Shown here: in pieces, positions 1 through 5,307 of the stretch
Layout of the letters: every line of letters starts with the position of its first letter
Position numbering within the stretch: the first letter of the stretch is position 1
Source: Ruminococcus sp.
Lineage (GTDB): Bacteria > Bacillota > Clostridia > Oscillospirales > Acutalibacteraceae
Assembly (NCBI GenBank): GCA_022510985.1
Contig: JAFLSL010000045.1
Location: 1-7,435, forward strand
Direction of reading: 5' to 3'
DNA length: 7,435 nt
Notes under the pieces: generated by a model
Database searches by the model: none
What the model was told of the DNA's origin: nothing
Seen by the model: the letters and a program-made list of their open reading frames with translations, nothing else
Made by a program: the position numbers and the translations under genes

Positions 1-660
1 GTCGGCAATTTTTAAGATATCGTCAACAGATAAATCACCGCTTACGCAAAGCACCATATTATTAAGATTATAGAAAGTATAGTAGCAGTCGTAAAGATAC
101 TGTGGGGTTATCTCGGCGATAGATTCTACTGTACCTGCAATGTCAATCTGAACGGGATGATTTTTATACATATTTTTAAGCAGATTGAACATTACAACCC
201 ATTCGGCGGAATCGTCATACATACGGATTTCCTGACCGATTATACCCTGCTCTTTTGCAACTGTTTCATCTGTAAAATACGGACGTTGAACAAAATCGAG
301 CAGAATACCAAAGCTTTCGTCAAAATTTTCGGTACAGCTGAAAAGATAGCAGGTTTTGTTGAATGACGTATAGGCGTTTGCGTTGGCACCGGTTTTTGCG
401 TATTTTACGAATGCGTCGCCGTCCTCGCACTCGAACATTTTATGTTCAAGATAATGTGCAATTCCGTCGGGAACCTTTTTCACTTCGCCGCCGTCGAGTG
501 AAAAAGCGTTGTTAACACTTCCGAAATGAGTTCCAAAAATCGCGTACTTTGAATTATAGTCCGGCTTTGGGTAAAGGTAGATTGTAAGTCCCGAGTTGTG
601 TTCTATTTTATAATACATATCGCCCGTGCGGGCGGATTTTATTTCACTAATTTTACTCAT
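1..660 (-). CDS. ymfH: M16 family zinc metallopeptidase, YmfH-type (3' end cut by window edge)
   Basis: This encodes the N-terminal 220 residues of an M16 (insulinase/processing-peptidase) protein. Seen: the inverted zinc motif HYLEH, with ligands H69 and H73 and catalytic E72. A downstream EQGIIGQEI segment supplies E137 and the probable third zinc ligand E144, followed by the family's MYDD. The reading frame stays open to base 1, so the C-terminal half is missing from the window. The ATG start is preceded by AGGTGA a few bases upstream. That ribosome site contains the stop codon of the upstream gene, and the two genes are only 4 bases apart, so translation is probably coupled. From family knowledge, YmfF/YmfH-like proteins pair as one catalytic and one non-catalytic subunit in the cytoplasm. 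Their substrates are not well defined; genetic links to EF-P modification in Bacillus have led some annotators to name them after it. The family call is firm and the physiological role is open. Confidence 0.93.
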   Translation of the reverse strand, partial: MSKISEIKSARTGDMYYKIEHNSGLTIYLYPKPDYNSKYAIFGTHFGSVNNAFSLDGGEVKKVPDGIAHYLEHKMFECEDGDAFVKYAKTGANANAYTSFNKTCYLFSCTENFDESFGILLDFVQRPYFTDETVAKEQGIIGQEIRMYDDSAEWVVMFNLLKNMYKNHPVQIDIAGTVESIAEITPQYLYDCYYTFYNLNNMVLCVSGDLSVDDILKIAD

Positions 661-664
661 CAGA

Positions 665-1930
665 TCACCTGCTTTTGAGAACATATATTGTATCGAGCTG
701 AAGTTTTTTTGCCGCCTCTACAATTTCTTCTTTCGTAACGGCATTAACCTTCTGTGCAGCCTCTTCGGGGGTATCGACTGACGCGTCCATTACCTGAGAG
801 CTGTACCAATTTGCAAGACCTGTTACGGTATCAGCAACGCCAAGGGTGCTGTTTACAATTGCAAGCTTTGCGGAATTGATTTCAAAATCGGAAATGTTTC
901 CGTTTTTCATATCCTCGATTTCGGCTAATATTGCGGATTTTGCTGCTTCAATATTTGCGGTTTCAACGCCCGATTCAACTACCATAATGCCCTTTAGCCT
1001 ATAATAGCGGCTCATACAATAATAGCAAAGGCTCTTTTTCTCGCGTACATTATTAAACAGCTTTGAGGACGCTGTACCGCCGAGAATTACCGACATCAAC
1101 CTTGTTGCGGTTGATTCGGGTTCAGGCTCGGCACAAGCCGTTCTAAAGCCAATTTCAAGCTTTGACTGTGCAACATCCATATCCTCAACCACATTTTTCT
1201 CTTCAAATACAGAATATACAACGTCGGTTGAAAGGTCTACGGGCGTTCTATTTACTTCTTTAAAAGAATTTTCGATAACATTTGCCGGTACACCGGCATC
1301 GCTCTCGCCTACAAAGGTGATTTCAAAATGAGCGGTTTTGAGCATATTCTGCCATGCTTTGTAAAGCTCTTCGGGTGCAACTGACTCAATCTGCTCTTTA
1401 GTTCCGCACCACTTTATTCCGTAAACCTCGTCGGCACACATAATCTCGGTTAAACGCTGTGAGGCATAGACGCGTTTATCGTTAAAGTCGGAATCTATCA
1501 TATCGAGAATCTGACGTTTTTCCTGAAGGATATCATTTTCGTCAAATTTTCCGTTTTCAACCTTCGGGTTAAATATAACCTCGCAGAGTAGCTCAGAGAG
1601 CTGTTCGCTGATATTTTCGCCGTTGATAGCGTATTTATCGGAAAGTCCGCTTATGTCGATTTTAAGGCACTGCATATCCCCCATTTTTGAAACAGAGCCG
1701 TTGACCTCGGCACCGTAAAGAGAACCAAGCTTGCGTGACATTGTAGGCATATCGGGATATTTTTTACAGCAACGGACAAGTACATAACATAAAAGTGCGT
1801 TGGCTGAAACGGTTTCCTCGGATAAAGGAAGAAATATATTTGTAAGAAGCTTCATTGTTTTGAAACGGTTATCGGAAATACTGTTAAAAACAACTCCGTC
1901 GGCGAGTTCTTTCTGTATTATCGGATTCAT
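665..1930 (-). CDS. ymfF: M16 family peptidase-like protein lacking the zinc motif, YmfF-type
   Basis: This is a 421-residue protein, full length for the two-domain M16B fold. Around residues 50-55, where the zinc motif HxxEH should lie, it reads VLVRC, followed by KKYPDMPTMSRKLGSLYGA, which is the usual family continuation. It therefore keeps the fold but cannot bind catalytic zinc. The C-terminal domain carries the typical LFNNVREKKSLCYY and SRYYRLKG segments (about residues 291-315), the Arg/Tyr region that helps bind substrate in M16 partners. A longer frame starting at 1960 is possible. I chose the ATG at 1928-1930 because AGGAG stands 8 bases before it, the 1960 ATG has no ribosome site, and the predicted transcription start lies only a few bases before 1960. 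It is co-transcribed with the zinc-bearing gene that follows 4 bases later, and the two products probably form a heterodimer. Confidence 0.92.
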   Translation of the reverse strand: MNPIIQKELADGVVFNSISDNRFKTMKLLTNIFLPLSEETVSANALLCYVLVRCCKKYPDMPTMSRKLGSLYGAEVNGSVSKMGDMQCLKIDISGLSDKYAINGENISEQLSELLCEVIFNPKVENGKFDENDILQEKRQILDMIDSDFNDKRVYASQRLTEIMCADEVYGIKWCGTKEQIESVAPEELYKAWQNMLKTAHFEITFVGESDAGVPANVIENSFKEVNRTPVDLSTDVVYSVFEEKNVVEDMDVAQSKLEIGFRTACAEPEPESTATRLMSVILGGTASSKLFNNVREKKSLCYYCMSRYYRLKGIMVVESGVETANIEAAKSAILAEIEDMKNGNISDFEINSAKLAIVNSTLGVADTVTGLANWYSSQVMDASVDTPEEAAQKVNAVTKEEIVEAAKKLQLDTIYVLKSR

Positions 1931-1938
1931 ATTTTCAA

Positions 1939-1943
1939 CTCCT
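1939..1943 (-). promoter_or_regulatory. Ribosome binding site fixing the ymfF start
   Basis: AGGAG on the minus strand lies 8 bases before the ATG at 1930. It is the only good Shine-Dalgarno match near the 5' end of the frame, and it rules in favour of this start over the ATG 30 bases upstream. Confidence 0.8.
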
Positions 1944-1969
1944 GAAAGTTTAATTCGCATATATTAGGT

Positions 1970-1998
1970 AGTATAACACATTTTGGAAGATTATAAAA
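1970..1998 (-). promoter_or_regulatory. Promoter of the ymfF-ymfH unit (extended -10)
   Basis: On the minus strand TG-T-TATACT forms an extended -10 (hexamer at 1970-1975, TG at 1977-1978). The hexamer 17 bases upstream (TTTTAT, about 1993-1998) is a poor -35, as is usual for extended -10 promoters. Transcription would begin near 1963, giving a leader of about 30 bases that contains the AGGAG site. Confidence 0.6.
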
Positions 1999-2014
1999 GT
2001 GTTTTATAAAACTA

Positions 2015-2043
2015 TTTACAGATTAAGGGTAGTCTGTTAAAAT
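2015..2043 (+). promoter_or_regulatory. Promoter of the DUF4250 gene
   Basis: TTTACA (2015-2020), a 17-base spacer, then TAAAAT (2038-2043) preceded by TG-T, make a near-consensus extended promoter. The predicted start at about 2050 coincides with the first base of the ribosome site GAGGTGA, so the leader is only about 13 bases. It diverges from the ymfF promoter, and the two -10 boxes are about 60 bases apart. Confidence 0.65.
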
Positions 2044-2062
2044 TAAGCTGAGGTGATTTTAG

Positions 2063-2239
2063 GTGAATTTGCCGAATGATACAATGATGCTATTATCAGT
2101 TGTAAATACAAAGCTTAGAGATTTTTACCCTAGCCTTGACAGTTTGTGTGAGGATTTGGGTGCTGACAGAGATGAAATCGTTGAAAAATTAGGGACGATT
2201 GGATATACATATAGTGAGGAATTGAATAGGTTTGTGTAG
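2063..2239 (+). CDS. DUF4250 family small protein
   Basis: This is a 58-residue protein starting at GTG and ending in TAG. It begins MNLPNDTMMLLSVVNTKLRD and continues FYPSLDSLCEDLGADRDEIV. I recognise this as the small DUF4250 family common in Clostridia, whose members are typically about 60 residues and share the MNLPND start, the LRD(F/Y)YPSL core and a C-terminal NxFV. It has no signal peptide or membrane segment. The fold is probably all-helical and might resemble a small helix-turn-helix, but no function is known. The GTG start is supported by GAGGTGA six bases upstream and by the conserved family N-terminus; the later ATG codons would remove it. The gene is monocistronic, with its own promoter, and a hairpin terminator begins four bases after the stop. 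Confidence 0.88.
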   Translation: MNLPNDTMMLLSVVNTKLRDFYPSLDSLCEDLGADRDEIVEKLGTIGYTYSEELNRFV

Positions 2240-2243
2240 AAAA

Positions 2244-2287
2244 AGTCGGGAAGAAAGTTGAATTTTCAGTCAACCTTCTTCCCGACT
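2244..2287. terminator. Bidirectional hairpin terminator between converging genes
   Basis: The arms 2244-2261 and 2270-2287 form an 18-bp stem with one mismatch around an 8-base loop (AGTCGGGAAGAA paired with TTCTTCCCGACT at the base). On the minus strand the stem is followed by TTTTC. On the plus strand it is followed by a T-rich but interrupted tract. It sits 4 bases after the DUF4250 stop and 5 bases from the stop of the gene at 2293-3078, so one element most likely ends both transcripts. It should be stronger for the minus-strand gene. Confidence 0.85.
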
Positions 2288-2292
2288 AAAGT

Positions 2293-3078
2293 TTATTTTA
2301 ATTCCGATAATAAACACTTTGCCAATTTTACATTCAAAAGTTTATTTCCTTTTTGAATTACGAAAGATAAATGTTCCTTTGCCTTATCGTAATTACCCAG
2401 TTTTATATAAGTTTCACCATATGTTAGGGATGTATCTACTGATTGATTTAAATTATCGGGTTTAAATTCATTTAGCTTCAATAAAACCTCATTATAATTT
2501 CCACTTCTATATAAATCATTTACATTTGAAAGATATACATTTGATGAAAAACCTTTTTTAATATGTCTATTTGAAATGTTATTATATATGCTCATCATTT
2601 CTGAATAATATTTATTCGCATTATCATAATCATCCATTAAATGACACAAATCACAAAGATTATTATAATAAACAACTTTATTAAGTACAAAAGATTTATC
2701 CATATTAAGAGTTAGTAAAATATCGTAAGCCTCTCTAAACTTTCCAATTTCTCTTAAAGCTACACAATAATTTATCACATTTACCTGAGAAATGTTTCTA
2801 GGTAATCTTTCATTTAATAATTCTGTTGTTGTAGATAATAAAAGCTCAGGATTTCCGCGATAATTATACTCATACAGGGCATCTACAAGAAGCGAATCGT
2901 AAAATGAATTTACATAAACTAGATTAATTAACATTAGCAACAAATCAACAACAAAATAACTCCATATCGGAAGATTTAATAAATAAAAGAAGTATGATAA
3001 AGCACCTATTTCAAAAGAAGACATTAATAACCATGTAATAAACGGATGCTTTATGACAAACATATTAATTTTTTTCAT
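2293..3078 (-). CDS. Membrane-anchored TPR-like protein of unknown function
   Basis: This is a 261-residue protein that I cannot assign to a named family. Residues about 11-34 and 37-58 are hydrophobic and look like two transmembrane helices joined by a very short turn. The rest is soluble and helical, with tetratricopeptide-like units: about 98-128 (ALREIGKFREAYDILL), 134-166 (NLCDLCHLMDDYDNANKYY), a weaker one at 180-205 (RSGNYNEVLLKL), and 216-246 (ETYIKLGNYDKAKEHL). Such repeats normally mediate protein contacts, so an inner-membrane scaffold with a cytoplasmic TPR domain is a reasonable inference. The ATG has AGGTGA six bases upstream. The gene stands alone with its own strong promoter and terminator. 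Its DNA is clearly more AT-rich than the flanking M16 and hydrogenase genes, and it sits between a conserved small gene and a tRNA, so it may be an acquired gene. Confidence 0.75.
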   Translation of the reverse strand: MKKINMFVIKHPFITWLLMSSFEIGALSYFFYLLNLPIWSYFVVDLLLMLINLVYVNSFYDSLLVDALYEYNYRGNPELLLSTTTELLNERLPRNISQVNVINYCVALREIGKFREAYDILLTLNMDKSFVLNKVVYYNNLCDLCHLMDDYDNANKYYSEMMSIYNNISNRHIKKGFSSNVYLSNVNDLYRSGNYNEVLLKLNEFKPDNLNQSVDTSLTYGETYIKLGNYDKAKEHLSFVIQKGNKLLNVKLAKCLLSELK

Positions 3079-3102
3079 AACACTTCACCTTCTTTTTTTA
3101 CG

Positions 3103-3131
3103 ATTATAACACAAACAATTGATGGTTTCAA
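3103..3131 (-). promoter_or_regulatory. Strong promoter of the TPR-like gene
   Basis: On the minus strand, TTGAAA (3126-3131), a 17-base spacer, and TATAAT (3103-3108) with the extended TG-T give one mismatch to the full consensus. The expected start is near 3096, leaving a leader of about 18 bases that carries AGGTGA. Nothing resembling an operator palindrome is obvious, so the gene is probably expressed constitutively. Confidence 0.75.
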
Positions 3132-3164
3132 ATTATATAGATTATATAGAAAAGTTTTTAAAGC

Positions 3165-3191
3165 TCGTGTTCAAGTCCCGAATCACATAAC
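3165..3191 (+). pseudogene. Possible decayed tRNA 3'-end fragment (T-arm and acceptor side)
   Basis: TCGTG-TTCAAGT-CCCGA at 3165-3181 has the layout of a tRNA T-arm: G53, TTCAA, C61, and four of five stem pairs. It is followed by an acceptor-length stretch ending in ACA where CCA would stand, then by the A-run and hairpin at 3192-3225. Twelve bases (3169-3180) are identical to the T-arm of the tRNA-Leu on the opposite strand. No matching 5' half is visible upstream, where the DNA turns AT-rich, so this is at most a remnant. Chance similarity is possible but made less likely by the position next to a tRNA-type terminator. Confidence 0.4.
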
Positions 3192-3225
3192 AAAAAAACA
3201 GGACTCCTTTTGGAGTCCTGTTTTT
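3192..3225. terminator. Hairpin terminator of tRNA-Leu (symmetrical)
   Basis: A perfect 10-bp stem (3198-3207 with 3212-3221) surrounds a TTTT loop. It is flanked by an A-run on the left and a T-run on the right, so it works as an intrinsic terminator in either direction. For the minus-strand tRNA it begins immediately at the CCA end and is followed by seven T residues. Confidence 0.9.
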
Positions 3226-3308
3226 GGTGCGAGTGACGGGACTTGAACCCGTACGTCAAAGACACACGCCCCTCAAACGTGCCTGTCTGCCTATTCCAGC
3301 ACACTCGC
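3225..3308 (-). tRNA. tRNA-Leu (anticodon GAG), CCA encoded
   Basis: This is an 84-base class II tRNA. Seen on the minus strand: acceptor GCGAGTG paired perfectly with CACTCGC; D-arm CTG/CAG with a GG-containing loop; anticodon stem CACGT/GCGTG; loop TTGAGGG with anticodon GAG at 3272-3274; long variable arm with stem GTC/GAC; T-arm ACGGG-TTCAAGT-CCCGT; discriminator A; and encoded CCA. The variable arm and the discriminator A fit leucine. It reads CUC and CUU codons. It is transcribed alone from a consensus promoter into a hairpin terminator. Confidence 0.97.
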
Positions 3309-3333
3309 ATATGAAATTTTTGACAGCTTTTAG

Positions 3334-3362
3334 ATTATAGCACCACAAAAGTAAAATGTCAA
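3334..3362 (-). promoter_or_regulatory. Consensus promoter of tRNA-Leu
   Basis: On the minus strand there is a perfect TTGACA (3357-3362), a 17-base spacer, and a perfect TATAAT (3334-3339), also preceded by TG-C. Transcription should begin near 3327, about 19 bases before the mature tRNA. This is the strongest promoter visible in the window. Confidence 0.92.
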
Positions 3363-3375
3363 TAGGTTTTAATAA

Positions 3376-3405
3376 TTGTTTTAAAATTTTCATAGATTAT
3401 ATAAA
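3376..3405 (+). promoter_or_regulatory. Weak candidate promoter for the transporter gene
   Basis: TTGTTT (3376-3381) and TATAAA (3400-3405) are 18 bases apart on the plus strand, upstream of the TTG start. The DNA here is so AT-rich that such matches are expected by chance, so this is only a plausible candidate. It is divergent from the tRNA promoter. Confidence 0.3.
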
Positions 3406-3432
3406 TCATAAAAAATTTGAGGACAGATATTA

Positions 3433-4401
3433 TTGGATATACTTGGATTTATCGGTGGGTTGAGTTTCTTTTTATTCGGAATAAATGTTATGGAAACGGG
3501 ACTTAAAAATTTATCGGGAGATAAAATAAGTGACGTGCTTTTAAAAGTTTCGGACAGCTCGGTTAAGGGGATTGTGCTCGGTGCGGGGATAACGGCTTTT
3601 TTGCAGAGTTCATCGGCAGTTACGGTCAGCCTGATAGGAATTGTTGAGGCCGGGATTTTAGATTTTTCAAAGTCAACTTCTATTATTATGGGTGCTAATA
3701 TCGGGACGAGCGTTACGGCTTGGATAATTTCAACCTCTGGGATTGAGAGCGACAGATTTTTAATACATATTTTAAATCCCTCCACCCTCTCACCCGTTAT
3801 TGGGCTTGTGGGTGTTTTCTTTATAATTCTTTCAAAGAAAATTAGAAATCAGAACACAGGCTATATAATGATAGGTTTCTCGCTTTTGATGTCAGGTATT
3901 TCGAGTATGAGTCTAGCTATGGAAAATATCACGGATTTAAACGCATATACAAAACTTATGACTTTGTTTCAAAACCCGTTTTTCGGAATAATTTTCGGCA
4001 TTGTTTTAACCGCTGTTATTCAAAGCTCATCGGCATCAATAGGGATTTTGCAGAGCATTTCAATTTCATCGGGAATAAGCTGCTCGTCAGCTATACCTAT
4101 TATATTGGGGCAAAACATCGGAACGTGTATAACCGCTGTAATCGCCTGTGTCGGCAGCTCAAAAGAGGCGAAAAAGATTTGTGTGTTTCATATTTTATTT
4201 AATGTAATAGGAAGTGCTGTATGGATGATTGGGTACTTTATAGCAAAGCTTTTTTTGAATTTAGATATGAATATAAGCTCTGTCACAATTTCAATTTTAC
4301 ATACATTGTTTAATCTGAGTTCGGTTATGATACTACTTCCTTTTAAAAGACGGCTTGAAAATATTACGAACACTTTAATAGGTTATGCAAACTCTTTTTA
4401 G
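3433..4401 (+). CDS. Na+/phosphate cotransporter family protein (short form, no PhoU domain)
   Basis: This is a 322-residue polytopic membrane protein of the Na/Pi-cotransporter (PF02690, NptA/YjbB-like) family, predicted to move phosphate or a related anion with sodium. The two inverted halves each show the hallmark pair. The first half has QSSS at 58-61 and GANIGT at 87-92; the second has QSSS at 197-200 and GQNIGT at 226-231. The end (HTLFNLSSVMILLPF) is where most bacterial members continue into a PhoU-like cytoplasmic domain. Here only about 18 residues follow, so it is a naturally short form or a truncated one. The start is TTG: GAGG stands 10 bases upstream, an in-frame stop lies just before, and the first ATG in frame (residue 20) would destroy the first membrane helix. 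No clear terminator follows. The gene is probably not part of the operon downstream, which has its own promoters. Confidence 0.88.
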   Translation: MDILGFIGGLSFFLFGINVMETGLKNLSGDKISDVLLKVSDSSVKGIVLGAGITAFLQSSSAVTVSLIGIVEAGILDFSKSTSIIMGANIGTSVTAWIISTSGIESDRFLIHILNPSTLSPVIGLVGVFFIILSKKIRNQNTGYIMIGFSLLMSGISSMSLAMENITDLNAYTKLMTLFQNPFFGIIFGIVLTAVIQSSSASIGILQSISISSGISCSSAIPIILGQNIGTCITAVIACVGSSKEAKKICVFHILFNVIGSAVWMIGYFIAKLFLNLDMNISSVTISILHTLFNLSSVMILLPFKRRLENITNTLIGYANSF

Positions 4402-4446
4402 GTATTTTTCATATTTTTAGGTAAAATTTTATATATGAATTGTACA

Positions 4447-4494
4447 TTGTTTTAAGCCTTACATATATGTTATAATAATGATAACTGTTATAAT
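4447..4494 (+). promoter_or_regulatory. Tandem extended -10 promoter region of the hydrogenase-like operon
   Basis: Two identical TGTTATAAT elements occur at 4468-4476 and 4486-4494, exactly 18 bases apart, and each is a perfect extended -10. The upstream one has TTGTTT (4447-4452) as a fair -35 at 18 bases. The downstream one has no recognisable -35. GTTAT and ATAAC arms alternate here (4469-4473, 4481-4485, 4487-4491), giving small palindromes such as ATAACtGTTAT that could be an operator. The leader before the first gene would be about 20-40 bases, so there is no room for a riboswitch. Confidence 0.6.
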
Positions 4495-4522
4495 TCATAC
4501 AAATTGAAAGGGTGTTGATTAA

Positions 4523-4870
4523 ATGGTAGTAAAGGATATTATAGACATATTAGAGGGCGATATAATCTGCGAGGGTGATCTTAACACAGAGATTAAAACA
4601 GCCTGCGGTTCCGATATGATGAGCGATGTACTCGCTTTTGTAAAGGATCAATCAGTTCTTCTCACAGGGCTTGTTAATCCTCAGGTTGTCAGAACAGCCG
4701 AGATGATGGATATGGCGTGCATTGTATTCGTAAGGGGTAAGGATCCCGACGAGTCCATTGTTGATCTCGCAAAGAGCAGAGGAATTACACTTTTAAAGAC
4801 AAAGTACAGAATGTTTACGGCGTGTGGCCTTCTTTATACTAATGGTCTTTCCGGAGGTACAAAGGTATGA
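4523..4870 (+). CDS. DRTGG domain-containing protein (first copy)
   Basis: This is a 115-residue soluble protein resembling a free-standing DRTGG domain (PF07085), a module otherwise found in phosphotransacetylase-type and CBS-containing regulatory proteins. Family-like features are the GDLNTEIKTACGSDMMSDVL segment (18-37), a LLTGLVNP strand-turn (47-53), and the CIVFVRG and GITLLKTKYRMFTACGLL strands near the end. The literal DRTGG string is absent, as in many members. It opens the operon, with a GGGTG-type ribosome site before the ATG. Its last four bases (ATGA) overlap the start of the ATPase gene. A second, diverged copy follows the hydrogenase gene. In family context it is probably a regulatory or nucleotide-sensing domain, but the ligand is unknown. 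Confidence 0.83.
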   Translation: MVVKDIIDILEGDIICEGDLNTEIKTACGSDMMSDVLAFVKDQSVLLTGLVNPQVVRTAEMMDMACIVFVRGKDPDESIVDLAKSRGITLLKTKYRMFTACGLLYTNGLSGGTKV

Positions 4871-5295
4871 GCAACGCTATACATCTTCATTACGATGTAT
4901 CCGCCGACGATTTTACAAGAGCAGGAGAGGCAAGCGGCTCCGTAAAGAAAAGACTTAAATCGCTCGGATATAACAGCGATGCAATCAGAAGAGTTGCAAT
5001 TGCTATGTATGAGGCGGAAATCAATATGGTAATCCACGCAAACGGCGGTTACTGTGACGTTGATATTTATCCCGACAAGGTTGAAATCCTTTTAGCTGAC
5101 AGCGGTCCGGGTATCCCCGATGTTGAAAAGGCTATGCAGGAAGGTTTTTCGACTGCACCTGATAATGTAAGAAACTTGGGTTTCGGAGCAGGCATGGGAC
5201 TTCCAAACATCAAAAAGTACACAGATGAAATGAAAATTGAAACCACTATAGGCGTGGGCACTAACCTTTATCTTACAGTTAATGTAAACGAATAA
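4867..5295 (+). CDS. Anti-sigma/serine-kinase-type ATP-binding protein (HATPase_c)
   Basis: This is a 142-residue single-domain GHKL ATPase of the RsbW/SpoIIAB kind. Seen: the N-box EAEINMVIHANG with E49 and N53, the G1 box DSGPGIP (78-84), and the G2 box GFGAGMGL (105-112). There is no dimerisation/phosphoacceptor domain, so it is not a complete histidine kinase. Known relatives phosphorylate serine on an anti-sigma antagonist or bind a sigma factor. No sigma factor or STAS partner is encoded in the window, so its target here is unknown; the neighbouring DRTGG proteins or the hydrogenase-like protein are possible partners. The ATG overlaps the previous stop (ATGA), and GGAGGT at 4853-4858 lies 8 bases upstream inside the preceding gene, implying coupled translation at similar levels. 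Confidence 0.9.
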   Translation: MSNAIHLHYDVSADDFTRAGEASGSVKKRLKSLGYNSDAIRRVAIAMYEAEINMVIHANGGYCDVDIYPDKVEILLADSGPGIPDVEKAMQEGFSTAPDNVRNLGFGAGMGLPNIKKYTDEMKIETTIGVGTNLYLTVNVNE

Positions 5296-5307
5296 AGAGG
5301 AGTATCT

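Noticed and set aside
157..366. Plus-strand open frame opposite the ymfH gene
   Set aside because: It is antisense to a clearly coding M16 frame, has no ribosome site and gives a low-complexity translation.
1931..1960. Extension of the ymfF frame to an upstream ATG at 1960
   Set aside because: There is no ribosome site before it, it lies within a few bases of the predicted transcription start, and AGGAG sits correctly for the ATG at 1930.
3046..3246. Plus-strand 66-codon open frame
   Set aside because: It runs across the start and promoter of the minus-strand gene, the tRNA-like scar, the terminator and the tRNA end. It has no ribosome site and no recognisable protein features.
3165..3308. 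attL/attR pair of an element integrated in tRNA-Leu
   Set aside because: The two tRNA-end copies are in opposite orientation. Integration at a tRNA 3' end leaves direct repeats, and no integrase gene is in the window.
3137..3403. 12-base direct repeat ATAGATTATATA at 3137-3148 and 3392-3403 flanking the tRNA, considered as attachment-site or insertion footprints
   Set aside because: The sequence is almost all A/T in an AT-rich spacer, part of it is a local 9-base tandem repeat, and there is no integrase or transposase nearby.
4402..4466. Terminator or riboswitch after the transporter gene
   Set aside because: Only weak AT-only pairings are visible, with no GC-containing stem, and the space before the next gene is taken by promoter elements.
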